A stretch of DNA of 64,000 nt from Lates calcarifer. Taxonomy: Eukaryota > Chordata > Actinopteri > Centropomidae. A program made the translations under genes and the position numbers. Of the stretch, positions 35,501 to 47,750 are shown piece by piece. The notes below the pieces were generated by a model. The model was not told where the DNA came from and ran no database searches. It was given only the letters and a program-made list of their open reading frames with translations. The stretch spans positions 2,209,059 to 2,273,058 of the forward strand of contig NC_066850.1 of assembly GCF_001640805.2 (NCBI RefSeq), read 5' to 3'. Positions within the stretch are counted from its first letter, which is position 1, and each line of letters begins with the position of its first letter.

Positions 35501-37311
35501 ATCAAATCACATTCTCCTTGTCAAGAGCTGTTGTTATAGCGACTCATTGACTGTCTGAGAGGAGCGTTTGCTCTCACTGGATGTGGTTAACATCTCATGA
35601 CTGAGTGAATGAGGCAATGTGACAGCAGAGACTTGTGATTTGGTTCATTATATTCCGCGACCGACATTTCCTGACACCTGAAATAGCACATCAGCTGAGT
35701 TTTTATTTTGTCAGGGAGCAAATTTTTCTGACTGACGCACATTCTCCTGGGTTTTTTGGCTGTGAGGGAGAAGTGCCTCATCAACCTGATATTCATAACA
35801 TGATTATCCTTGTTGATTTATGCATAAGACGCAAGATATGCTCCTTGGCATGGAAATGGAAATGCAAATCAATTGGATATGCAATTGAGTAAACTTGGTT
35901 TCAACCCCTCTTCTCTCTTTGTATACAAAGTCTTGCACTATGGACTAGAATAGTTTAAAAGTTATATCTGACATAATGGATGAAGAAGAAAGATCATCTT
36001 TTAAATCAGTGCCTCTATGGCAGCAGGTGTACTGGACCTTTATCGTCATGGTTGCAGTAACCAACACATGATTAAGCTCAAGTTACACTTTAATATTGCT
36101 GTGTGTACTAAAATTTAAGTTGGTTTGAAATAAAATTCCACTTCAGATAACATTCCTTTGGCTCATACGTGACATTACTGTACCAGACTTTGTTTACCAT
36201 GAGATAAAGCAAACTTTTATTTTAAGTATTTTATTATTAGTCTTCATATAGTGGCTCAGCTGTTATGTCAGTCAAGTTACATCTGCACGGAAAGACCTCA
36301 TCACCATGGCAACTCTGTTCCCAGGGGTGAAAAAAGGTTTATATTTTTGCACAACTTCTCAAAATATCTCATTTTTAAATGTTAAAAACCTCAGTGTGAC
36401 AATAACAATGGTTGGATGCAAACTTAAAGTTCAAACACTCCAAATAGACCAGACAATGTTTTCAGGCAGAATAAATCATTCGTCTGCTCATTTTATTTCA
36501 GTTATTTTTTTTATCTTATTTTATTCCTCCAGCCGGGTTATATAACACACAGTGTACCATACATAAATGTTTTAATACAATTAGCATGATAACTGTAATC
36601 AGTTGTCTTTTTGATTGGCAAAGTCATTAGACCATCACTATGTAATAGATGTAGTTGGTGTGCAGTAAACTGATTCTCAAGTGACATTGATACCACTGCT
36701 TATTAGTACAATACATCTGGTTTAAAGTGTCCTGTGAATTTCCTCTGTATCATTGTCTAATGAGTTGTGATAATGACTATTGACCCTATTCTCTACAGCA
36801 GATGTGAGCTACTGTCTATTAGCATATTTTATTTCTCCTTATGGCTGCTTTTGAAGCGCAAGACATTATCAACCAGAAAGTATTTCTCTCTGAGAATTAT
36901 AGCAGAAAGCAGATCACTGAGTTTATTACTTGTAACAATTGCCAGTTGCTTAAGTTTTTTTTTTTTCTTGAATCTGTAGCTGTGTTTGTTTAGGCTGGTT
37001 TGTAAGCACCTGGAATTCATCATTTCAGCTATTTTCTCACCAGCAAACCGCATTCTTGAGAAACTCTAACTTGCATCTTTAGGACTGACACAGTGCTGAC
37101 CTTGGTACATATTATTTGCTGAGTATCAAAATATGCTGCTCTGTTTATTAGCCCCCAGTTATCAAAATCATGAGAACATTATATTTGTTTTCAGTTTTTC
37201 CCTATATTTTTAAAAGGATGTGGAAAAATCAACACAGGGTTGCTGCATCCTCTCCAGGCTCTCAGTTCCTTCTTTAATGTGTCTTTAGTCATATTTAAAT
37301 GAGGATTTTTC

Positions 37312-37371
37312 TTTATTATTATTTATTTATTATATATTATAATAATATATTAAATATTATTTATATATTTA
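37312..37371. repeat. AT-only tract
   Basis: About 60 bases consisting almost only of A and T (TTATT, ATATAT, TAATAT words). A low-complexity region, possibly of low duplex stability. Confidence 0.8.
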
Positions 37372-37611
37372 TCTGTCTTCTAAGCTTCAAAGAAGTAAAA
37401 AGCATTTTCAGTTCTCCAAAGTCACATTGACATTCCATTTTGAATTGGTGCCAATTCAAATGGTGGAATTCTTAATGAACCCATGTGTCTCAGCATTTTT
37501 GGATTTATTACAATTCCCTGAACTACAATTCTGAGTCTCAGAAAAGATGCACATGAAAAATAAAGTTACTTTCCTGATCAAAGATTCATGTAAACTTACA
37601 ATAATTGCTTT

Positions 37612-37875
37612 TTAGGCCACCTGGGGGCAGCACAAGACTGACCTATTAGCACCTTCAAAGTTGATGGCTAACGTGTTAGCAATGCGTTATTTTTTATTGA
37701 TTTACAATCCACCAGATAAGGAGCTACATTAGTGTTAATTTGGAGTCATATTTAGACTATGTGACAAATTTATTTGCTCTTCAGAGGGAAATATTCAACT
37801 CTTTAGCAGCTAAATGCTTCATTATGCCACTAGCTAACTTTGCATGTTGTTTGGTGCTGGGAAGGTAGCATACAG
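37612..37875 (-). repeat. Repeat C, copy 1 (reverse orientation), ending in a CTCF-like core
   Basis: Reverse-complemented, it contains TATGCTACC, CAGCACCAAA, AAGTTAGCTAGTGGCATAA and GCATTTAGCTGCTAAAGAG. These align with the copy at 50494-50770 in the same order. The outer end reads CCACCTGGGGGCAG on the + strand at 37617-37630. Confidence 0.65.
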
Positions 37876-40735
37876 ATGGTTCCTCAGACCTTTTTTCACT
37901 TAAAACACATTTGCAGGTCATGTCACCAAAACAATTAGCTGACAGATGCCTATAAGCTCAATAGAGTTGAGTGGTTCTGCTGAGCTGAGTGATACTTCTC
38001 TGTGGGTTCATCACTACAAACGACCCTTTTTCACATGTGCGCAGTAATTTGCAGATAGTTTCTTCCTGTATTTTTTTTTTTTTACTCCTAATTAAATTTT
38101 TATCAGCATGAACCTTTTCAACCATGGCTTTGTGATGATTTCTCCTGCCATACCTGTTATTGTGTTTAGTTTCATTTGTTGTCTTTTGTCCCTGAGTTGA
38201 TTGAGTGCGCCTTCAGTCGTATTTCCTATGTTGCTATTTCTTACTTATTTTTTTCTTCATAAATAAACAGTGCTGATCTGATCATTTACCCCTTGCGTGA
38301 ATGTCATCAAACTTTTTAATTCCATGCTCTATTTTAGACACCAATTCATCTTGTGTTTCCTGGATTTTCTTCAACACTGTGAGTTCAATTTCATGTTCAT
38401 TACTACCGCCTGAAAAACTGGCGCTGACTTTTTAATAGACGTGTGTTATGGACAAAGACCCTTGCCTTTGGTATTCTGCTTCCCCATCTTTTTCTTCTCA
38501 AGTAGTTCTTGTTTAAAAAAAGAAAGAAAAAAAAGACTTACCTTTTGACATGGTCTGGTCTCTGGTCCTGATGAATCAATACAGTGACATTGTGGGTAAG
38601 CTTTTGCCTCGATGCACAACTGCAGCTCATCCAGTGAATAGATCTAAAACCATTCTGGCAGTTTTGAGCTCTCTGCAAGCTTTTGTATCTTGCCATCTCT
38701 TTTTCCTCTCCTGTTCTCCACAGCTGAGTGTCGGTGACAGAACGGCAGAATAATGAGGAATTTGACTGTGAAATAAGTAAGTGAGCTCCATCATCATCAT
38801 CCTTCTTAATAGCAAAACCCAAGACGTAAGACACAAAGATGTCTGTCCAGGAAATTGCTAAATTAATGTAGATCTCATAACTGATGAGCCTGTGAGACAA
38901 AACAAAAACAGAAATCCATCAGGAATAAAAGGGAAATTGGCTTCGATAAAGCTGTGTTTATGCCATACTGTAAAAAAAAATCAGTAATTTCATCATAGTT
39001 GTTGCTTTAGCAGAGCTATTGGAGGTTTTTACTGCTTAAAGTGGACTTTAATAATGTCAGATGTTGTGTGCCAAGGTCCTGAAAATGCTCACTATATAAA
39101 CATGCCTGTCTTAGAGCCTTATCACAAAGACAGTGTCAAGCTGAAACTGTTTGCACATGCACAGTTTGTCCATCCCCAAATTGAAATGTGCTTTTGTTGG
39201 AAGTCAATAGGAAGGTCTTCCCAGCAACTGAGGTCTTTTGAAGAGAGCTGGACCAGTCCTCTGACTGAAAACAACAAAGCAGTGCTCAATAAGCCAGTGA
39301 CACACATCCTGAGACCACTGACAGAGAATAGGCATCTATGAGACAAGTATAGTACAGAAAAGTAAAGTGACATATACAGCTGGCATCTAGAAGTAAGTTC
39401 TCTTTATGCTGATCTTTTAAATTAACAACAGCAAGCAGGGCAGAGTCAGCGGAAACATTTTTAGGCAAAGGAACGACATCATTAAAGAAGAATATGAACA
39501 GAATTGAAGAATATGAAAACACTCATGCCTGCTGCTCATTTTAGCCCACCATCTCTGAGCCGCTGGGGCAGACTGTCATCCCAAGAAAAACAACAGCATC
39601 GGTTATTTACAGTATTATGACTCTCCTGTCTATTTGCAAGAAAGGAGGAAATAGTGTGATGTCGTTACAGAGGCCCAAAGTCAGCAGAGACAGGGAGTCA
39701 GGGTGGTTGGATAACATGACTTTTGTTGCTTGTGTATTGGTTCCTCATAAGCACTGGGAGTGTGAAATACATAACTGGAGAAATTCTAGACACAGCATTA
39801 AAAAAACTGCTCAGGGCAGCACATCACAAGCAATTTAACCCAATTATCTATTACTTATTTGGAAGAGAAAACAAAATGGAATGAAGCTGGGGAGCAAATT
39901 GTTATCGTAACAGATAGGAGACAGTATCCTTTCATTCCTTGAATCGTTCGTGGTGTCATATCTCTCACTTTCTCAAGGGGCATTTTACCACTGTGCCCAA
40001 GCAAAGTACTTTGTTTCCACAGAGTCTGAACTGATGAGTGTGGAGCTGTAAAGTCTGATATGAGGTTATCTGGTCCATCTGTTGGCAGAGTGTTGTGCCT
40101 CAAGCTGTAAATCTACATGTACGTGTTGAGCAAGACAACAAGGATACTAAAGAGACAAAACCTCTAAAGCGGTGAGTGTAGCTCTTTCAGATTTTGCTGT
40201 TTAGGGAGCAGTTTGTTTTTCTCTTCCCTTTCAGTAGGCCCATATCACTTTAGGTGACCATACCCAACACCAGTATTTCATTTAAACAAGGGCAAAACTC
40301 AATTATAATAGTCATCATGACAACATCCTAATGTCATTAAATGGCTGTCATATCACTGGGGAACACATGAATCATAGCACAAATAAAAAAAGCTGCTATT
40401 AACTGCTGGAACAGAAATCACATGCTGAGGCCTACATTGCACCTTTATGTACACACTAATCCGTCATTTACAGAAATATAGGGGGACAGATGTGCTTTTG
40501 CTAAGCAACAAGGAAAGAAGCATCAGGGTTGTCATGGTTCTATGATATTTCCAAATGTAATTTGTATCCCACGATGAATGAAAGTAGCTCATATTATCAG
40601 TGTATAGTTCAAAACGATGTAAGTCCACCCCCCTCAGTGCAGTTTGCGTTTGCAGTATTTATGTAATCTGTATTGCATATTGCATTGTTTCCTTTTGTTT
40701 TTCCTGTCTCTCTTGTTCTCTTTGTGTGTCTGTCT
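37876..40735. other. Intergenic DNA, no supported gene
   Basis: AT-rich, non-coding. No repeat family was firmly recognised. Confidence 0.6.
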
Positions 40736-41212
40736 GGTTTCTTTGCAGAGGTGGGTTCAGCTTGTGGAGCCTGACTCACCTGTCCTCATTCCGTCATCAC
40801 TGCAGTAAGTACGCTGGTTTCACCTCCGCTCGACCCCAGAGAGTCTGCTCACCCTTTGAGGTGGTGTCTTCTAGTTTTCCTCGTGCTTCTAATGAATTTC
40901 CTAGCGTTAGTTTCTTCTACTGTTGTGTCTTTGCCTTTGCTCTCCACCAGCTGCACTCTGCCTCCATCTTCCTTGAGCTGAAGCTTCAAACTTTCAGTCT
41001 GTCTGCCCCCACTACCTGGCCCCTTCTCTCCAAAGACAGAAGAAGGGGCTTGCAGTCTCCCACTCCCAGACCAGCTCAGTCTCCATCCACCAAGCCCCCC
41101 TCCAACCTTCCTGCTCTCTTTGTCTCATTTAAGACGGTGTAAACCCTGTTGCCCATGTGTGGCATGTGTGTTCTCTGAGTCTGCTCTGGAGTCCTAGACT
41201 CAAACCGTGACA
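40736..41212 (+). mobile_element. LTR-like retrotransposon remnant
   Basis: A pyrimidine-rich sequence (CTCACCTGTCCTCATTCC, CTCCACCAGCTGCACTCTGC) ends with GAGTCTGCTCTGGAGTCC and AACCGTGACA. The closing CGTGACA after a GTCC-type line is typical of fish gypsy-like LTRs, from memory. It explains the long open frame at 40600-41142, which has no domain. No internal retrotransposon genes accompany it. Confidence 0.4.
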
Positions 41213-41449
41213 GTACCTTTCTGTATATACATTTCTGTCTCAGCAGATGAATATAGAAGATGATAGTTATAGTAAGTAAAAGATGAAGTAATACAGGACC
41301 ATAATGAAGTGTACTGAGTGACATTAAAAGTCATATGTAGTTGGATTTTATTGCATAATTATGAATTAAAAAAAGAGAAGGCATGTGTATCTTGCATAGA
41401 ACTGTTGGAGCTTGGTGTCCTGAATTGTGTTATGTAAAAGACTCTTACA

Positions 41450-41620
41450 AAAGGAATATTTTGGCATTTGGGGGAATACACTTATTCACTTTATTACCCA
41501 GAAATAAATAAGAAATGACTCTTATCTCTGTACAGTAAAAATGAAGCTACAACCAGGAGACCATCAGCTTAATTCAGCACAAATACTTAAAGAACGCAGG
41601 CTACGCTAGTACTAGTTTCC
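41450..41620 (+). repeat. MITE-like element, copy 3 (left part)
   Basis: AAGGAATATTTTGGCATTTGG followed by AATACACTTATTCACTTTATTA, then CTGTACAGTAAAAATGAAGCTACAACC, matches the 5' half of the same family. Some words, including CAGGCTACGCTAGTAC, are mutated. The right end was not seen. Confidence 0.6.
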
Positions 41621-43679
41621 ATTTTCTAATATTTAACCATTAAGTTGAAAAGTTAATGGTCATGATTTCTGTTCACAACATACAGTGTTATTCCTATTTG
41701 ACGACACTGAATTGGGTTTCAGGCTTTCACAAAGTAACGCTGGAGGAGCATCTCTGGTCCTGGAATGAACCCATCACATCTTACTATAGGACTTGCTGTA
41801 CAAGAAACACCAAGTTTTAAATTTTGAACAGTTTCTGCTTTTGGCAATAAGCTGCTGATAAAGATGCTGTCAGGAAAAGCAAGCAGATTTATTTTTGTTA
41901 GCATTGCCTGGAAGGAGTGCAAGTAAAAGGAGACTGGCAAACCATAAATGCTCAGGACAAAAACACTGGCTGACTCATTTTCAATCACTTGCTAACCACT
42001 TTTTATCAAGAAAAGACTTGATAAGAGAGAATGTGTCTGGGGATTTTTAGTGGCTTTGTTGTTCTAATGAGGAAATTAGTTTGTGAACAAAGACAGTGAC
42101 CTCCTGCACACAACAACACTGTGAGGCAGCCAAGAGACATGTTGAGTGGGACTGCCAAAAATGGAAGGTGACAGACGAAGAAACTGGGTTTACAGGGGCT
42201 GTCAGTGACCTCTGCTCCTCCCCTGTGAAACCCCCTAAACTATGTCTGATAGCAAGAGTCAACAGTTGTGTTTGGTCTTGTAACAGAGCTGAATAACACC
42301 ACTGTCCTGAGCTGTTATACCAAGCAAACCATTTTTGTGAGGAAAAACACCTTCACTTTCACAGTTGAACTGTGGCTGGTATGAAACTTCTAATTAGTTT
42401 ATGAAAGACCACGTTTGGATTGTCACAGTCATCCTCAGCACAGGATTTGTGTTAGCAGCTCAGAGGTGATGGAAAAGTGTTCTTCTAGCTAAATCCTGCT
42501 GTTTTCTGTCTGGCACCTACTGTATATCCTGCCTTGCACTAATGTTATAGCACCAGTATATTCTGTCAAATTCACTGGGCATCTGTGAACAGTCATTGGG
42601 CATTTGGATAGAGCTCTAGCACATTTAAAATCTCTGTGTCTTTTATTACACAGCAAGGATGTTGCTATGAGTCGGATTTACACTGGAGGTATCTATGCAC
42701 TAATAACACAATCAATTCAGGCCACATATACTATAAATATTCACACACACACACACACACACACACTTATACATAAAACCTGAAGAAAGGAAGCATAACA
42801 AATCAGGTATGAAACGCAGTCAGGTTGCATGTCGTTAACATGTTTGTCTCTGCATATTTTATCTCTCAGATGTTAATTCATTGCTTGTGTGACAGTTGTG
42901 ACAGATAACAGGTTGCTTCTGCTTTTTATTTATGTTCTACATTATAGCCATATGTGAGATTTGTAGGCACATCACATCAATAAAACCAGCATGTTGAAAT
43001 TGTGCCTCCCCGTACAATGCGTAAAAATGTTTCGGTGGCTTCATGACACAGCCTCACTGAATATCTTTCTTCATTTCCTGGTACTGACACAGAAAAAGCT
43101 GATCCATAGACACTGACAATACAAGTACTAAGAGTGAAAAGTGGAATGTTTCCTATTATTAAACCCAGCTTCCTGTCACTGGAGAGGTGAACAAGGAGGT
43201 GCTGTAAACACTCTGGAGGTGACAGCGCTGATGGAAAGGAAAACAGCTGCCTATAAATAACATCAATGCATACACCGGCCCCTGTAAAAAAATGATGATG
43301 GAATACATTTGAACCCTGAATGCCTAGTAAAAGGAGTGACAGATATACGGTGTACAGCTAACTGACAATAATTGGCTTCTTCTTAGCTTGTGCTCCCCCT
43401 GTACATTTTTTACTGGAGAAAGTGATAAAGATAAGGTTGCCTGTTAGAGAGGGGGAGAGTGATGTTCTGTTGGGTGGTACGTGCATCACACAGCTGCAGT
43501 CCACTTAGTGTGTTTTATTGGAATAGTAGGCAGTAAACCAGCAAACACGTGTCTGGTGATTTGCAGCTGAAAACACATCTTGCCATTTTGGTTTAAACTG
43601 TATCATTTCTTGGAATAATGCTGTTGTATATTCATAGATAAGGAATATTGATTAAACAGTTATACTCATTTATCTTACA
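41621..43679. other. Intergenic DNA, no supported gene
   Basis: Holds a CA microsatellite at 42742-42766. Open frames are short with no domain character. Confidence 0.6.
42742..42766. repeat. CA microsatellite
   Basis: Tandem CA run. Confidence 0.9.
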
Positions 43680-43768
43680 GACATGAGCTGCATAAATCCT
43701 CTTACCTAACGGCTGGCAAGAAATCAAATAGCCGTATTTTTCCAAAACGTCAAACTATTCCTTGAAAG
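43680..43768 (-). repeat. MITE-like element, copy 4 (terminal fragment, reverse orientation)
   Basis: GGCTGGCAAGAAATCAAATA followed by TTTTTCCAAAACGTCAAACT and ATTCCTTGAAAG matches the family terminus; little of the body remains. Confidence 0.6.
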
Positions 43769-43942
43769 AGAAGCAGACCAAAAAGGTTGGAAACCACTGC
43801 TTTCAGGGTGTCACTTGTCATTTGTCATTTTTATCTCTTTATGTTCTTCTGGGGGCCTGGATGTAAACCACTGTGCCATCTCTATACATGGAGACAGTCA
43901 GTCTTCTTTTGGTGGGGGAGTGACACTGTGTGTGTGTGTGGT

Positions 43943-43971
43943 GGGAGGTGGGGAAGTGGGGGTGGTGGGGG
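43943..43971 (+). other. G-quadruplex-prone tract
   Basis: Four or more runs of three to five G separated by short loops lie just downstream of a short GT run and upstream of the CT/CA microsatellite. Confidence 0.5.
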
Positions 43972-44030
43972 ACTGCCAGAGCAGTCAGCCTTGCTCTGAG
44001 TGACCTTGTTTAATTCAGCACATACATCGT

Positions 44031-44032
<2 letters not shown>

Positions 44033-44084
<52 letters not shown>

Positions 44085-44086
44085 GC
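44033..44086. repeat. Compound CT/CA microsatellite
   Basis: About 38 bases of CT repeats directly followed by about 15 bases of CA repeats; more CA-rich words continue to 44190. Confidence 0.95.
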
Positions 44087-45945
44087 CACACAGAGCCAGA
44101 GGCACGAGGTACACGCAAACACACAGCCGCGCACACACATGCTTAGAGTCATGCACACGGACGTGCAAACACACACACACAAGCGTGTTCACCCTGAGGC
44201 CGAGGACGTGTTTTGTCATTGGTGCTTATCAACAGATATAAACCGCAGACAAGGAAAGTGTCTGTGTGTGCTGCTCATGCCCACCAGTCTACAGAGGATT
44301 TTGATTCTGCTCCATGATTATGTCCTTGTGCTGCATATATATTACCACTGCATACAGCATATATCACCCCACATGCATGTGCTCTTCACCTCATCCAGGC
44401 AAGGACTAGAGGAAATCAATATATCACTCTGATCATTTCTCTCTAGAATGATCTTGATAATGCTGAAAATGATCCCCTCCTTTATTCACCTTACACTACC
44501 TCGCCTGCTACAATATAGGCAATAAAAGAAAGAAATGCCACTGTGAAGCTGAGCTAATTAAATTGGAAGAGCAAGTGTGTGCTGATAATGAGAGTAATGA
44601 GTAATGAGAGATCCAGTGGTTGGTAAAGGAAATGATGGGAAAACATCTTGAAAAGCTTCCTTTGTGGAACCAGCCAATCCAGCTGGTGAGTTCCTTCGTT
44701 GATGAGCAGAGGCGACCAATCATCTCGCTCATTCCGAGCCTTGGCAACAACCTCCCGGCAAAGCAAAACAGTAGTGTGATGTGTGAGCGTGTGTATGGGG
44801 TGGGGGGTTGCCTTTGCATCTATGTGTGTGAAAAGAGTGTATTTGTGCGGTCTCGCTCTAGAGTGAGTGTGCGGCTCCTAACGTCTCCTAAAATCTGTCT
44901 CGTCTCTTCTGTATTCAGGAGCTGGCGTGTCAAACAGACTGCCATGTCTGTTCTGATCTACTGTGTACACTGAGGACTAAGGCTGAGCCACTTTCATCCC
45001 ATGAGTGGCAGATTAATTGATGACCTCATGAATTCATTATTACGATCTCCTATAAACAGGAGACACATGCCGATCTAATACACAAACAGGTGTGTGCCTG
45101 CATAAATAGGATCGAGCGGAAAATTCATCCAAGTTGGGTTAGGCACAAATTGATTGTAGAACAGCTGATGTAGAGATAGAGGTCCCCTCTGGCAAAAGTG
45201 AAACCAATATAAATCCAGCATATGGCTGATGGGAATTTTTGGTTTTCTGAGTGGACCGAGATCAATGTCAGACAGATTATTTGATCCAGCCAGGTCAGAT
45301 ATTTCTCTGTCTGTGTGGTCGTTTAACTTCAGTTTTGGCTGGTCCACACAACAGTTTAAACCTGCTTTGTTGAGTCCATAAGTTAAAAGAGATAGCATAA
45401 GCACAGTGGCCATGTTCAAAGTAAAAAGATAAGCTGTGAGGCTAGTACTGCAGGCCATAACACAATGGTCTTAAAAAAAATCAGCATAGAGATGCTCAGT
45501 CCATTTCAAACTTGAATGAGCGGATGTTGAGGGATCAAACAGACAGCTCTGGCTGTGGCTGAGGCAGCATGCACGGTCCATATCATCTTCACTACTTCAC
45601 CTGAAATTAACCGTCATCCTGAATTGTTTACAGCATGGAAAACACACATGAAGTCTAGGTATAAATGTACTTTAGATAATTTAAACTTTCCAAAATCTAA
45701 AAAGGAAGCAGCTAACAAAGCAATAATAACAGAGAGACGATGGATTGCACAAAACAAAGGTCTTTGACTGAGCTGAGCTTGGGACATTGCAGTTACATGG
45801 TCAGGACAGTCCAAAATCTAAAAATCTAAAGTCAAAAATGATCCTAAAATGCCCAAACCAACTATTGGCAAACCCTGAGACATTCACTCATGACATAAAG
45901 ACACAGGATGGACACTTTCTGGTCATCCCATTTCCTCTTCTTCTT
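44087..45945. other. Intergenic DNA with one odd reading frame
   Basis: No firm gene. A 127-codon open frame on the - strand (45458 down to 45075) has a hydrophobic N-terminal stretch; it is discussed in the findings but cannot be called a gene. Confidence 0.5.
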
Positions 45946-46345
45946 GAAGGCATAGTTCAACATTTTAGTAAATGTTTGCTGTCTTGCGAATGAATGAAAA
46001 TATTGGTACCACTCTTATTACTGTAGCCTACAATAAATATAAAGCCAGAACCAGCCAGCTAACACAGGATTAGCTTATCCTCTCTAAACATAAAGAGTGA
46101 AAACAGGGGGAAACAGCCTGCCTGGATAGTAAAATCTACCTACCATACCACCTAAAGCTCTCTAATTATCACATTATATCTTATTTGCTTGTCCCAGCTA
46201 CAAACCAAAGGGTGAAAACAACAATGTAGTTTTACAGAGGGATATTTCCTGGAGTAGTTTAGCTTAGATTAGCGTAAATTCTGTCCAACAGCACCTCTCA
46301 AGCTAAGCTAAGCTAACCATCTCCTGACTGTAGCTCTTATTTACT
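45946..46345 (+). repeat. MITE-like element, copy 5 (long, right end lost)
   Basis: Starts AAGGCATAGTTCAACATTTTAG and keeps CTAACACAGGATTAGCTTATCC, CACATTATATCTTATTTGC, GAAAACAACAATGTAGTTTT and AAGCTAAGCTAAGCTAACC in family order. It is about 400 bases, close to the length of the copy at 63386. Confidence 0.7.
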
Positions 46346-46897
46346 CTGCAAGAAACTGTAGTTCCCCAAAAAGTTTTGTGCTGCACCGTCCACTACTGCA
46401 GCTATTGGGCTGGTTGAAATGGCAACAATGTTCTCCAGCTCCTGACTCATTTTCAGACTCTATAAGATGTAGTTTTAAGGTTCTGAGCAGCTGATAGCGG
46501 GAGCTGACAGGAAAGGGGAACCCTGCTATCTCTTCCCTCCTGTCAGCGAGGTGCTGCCTGCAATTCAGGCAGTGAGTCAGTGCTTTAAAGGAGGAGATAA
46601 AGCCTTGGCCTCCCACGTGCAGACTCCGCTTCAGATGCCAACTTGAAGTGTGTATTAACTCTATTTGTTTGGGGGGGAGGGAGTCTTGTGGTTGAATGAT
46701 TAAAGTAAGAGGTTTCAGACTGGATCTTAAATGACTGTAAATGTATCCTGTGTGTGCATGTGTGGGACTAATGCTGCTGCACAGACAGACAGGTGTTGTC
46801 CCCTTAACTATGGCCTCTTGCCTCCTCTCTGTGGCATCATCCAGTGAACAGTTGTCATCCCTGATGGGGGTCTGCGCTTATCATTGGCCCACATCAT

Positions 46898-46945
46898 GGA
46901 GAGAGAGAGGGAGGAGGAGGAGGAGGAGGAGGAGGAGGGAGGGAG
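46898..46945. repeat. GA/GGA microsatellite
   Basis: GAGAGA followed by repeated GGA units, purine-only. Confidence 0.9.
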
Positions 46946-47715
46946 TTGTGACAGTGTTTGTCTGCGCAAATGCACTTGTGCATATGTGTGCTTGCGTGTG
47001 TTTTTGTGTGAGCGTACAGTAGCTATGAGTCACACAGTGTGGGAGCTACAATGCATCTGCGCCCAGCACGACAAATGTGTACTGCTTGACTCTATTTCAA
47101 ATCCACAACCACATTCCGTATGGTGTCAGCTTTGCTCACTATGATATAGGGCCTGCTCTGTTTTGCTGAGAGATGAATGGGATGTGAGGAATCCAGTGAG
47201 CGGTTGTTTTATTGATACTGTTTTGTGACCCGTGCCCTGGAGTCATGGAGTCTAAACAGAAATGTTGTCTGAATGACTCAGCTCACACAAAGGGTGAACA
47301 TGATTATTTTTTTTTATGTGATGGTAAATGAGCGAGCGTTCCACAATTACGATCAAGTGGGTGTGAATGAAAAATAAATTCATTTGAGAATGTGTATTCC
47401 AGTATGATCCAACAAAATCTTACCCTTTTTTTTCCATTTAATAATCCATACTCAGTATCAGCAGTGATGCTCAGTTGCAAGTGCAGAGGTGAGTGCCGAC
47501 GATTCATGCGTTGATACAGCACGCAGCTTAATGGTGAACAAGTGCCACCAACTGGTGGAATCTGAAATTACACTCACCTTGACATCATTATCACTGTGAC
47601 AGCATGTCTCTGTGATGTCAACAGCAATGTAAGCAAAATTAACACAGAGCATAATTGCATTAGAGCTTTTCCACTGAGATGATTCATAGCTTGAGTTTGA
47701 ATTTCTCTCCTGCTC

Positions 47716-47750
47716 TAGAAAAGGCGCAATATAAATAAACTTTACTGACT
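47716..47750 (+). repeat. LINE/SINE 3' tail remnant
   Basis: AAAAGGCGCAATATAAATAA followed by ACTTTACTGACTT matches the AAGGCGCTATATAAAT-type tail of fish LINE/SINE pairs. Confidence 0.5.

Larger units (their letters stand above)
30986..37611. other. Intergenic DNA, no supported gene
   Basis: Holds a perfect RFX X-box (31694-31707), a GC-richer patch at about 31340-31510, a pyrimidine-rich region (32400-32630), CA microsatellites (32949-32972, 34167-34189), and a tRNA-like relic (35443-35500). Otherwise AT-rich with no gene signature. Confidence 0.6.

Noticed and set aside
40600..41142. 180-codon + strand frame as a Cys-rich membrane protein
   Set aside because: No domain or conserved motif; it runs through sequence that looks like a solo LTR with pyrimidine-rich composition.
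41719..41988. 89-codon - strand frame as a second exon of the TGF-beta-like relic at 45 kb
   Set aside because: It has neither prodomain nor cysteine-knot features and no convincing splice sites linking the two.
44029..44241. Frames over the CT/CA microsatellite
   Set aside because: Translation of simple repeats (Ser-Leu and Thr-His runs).
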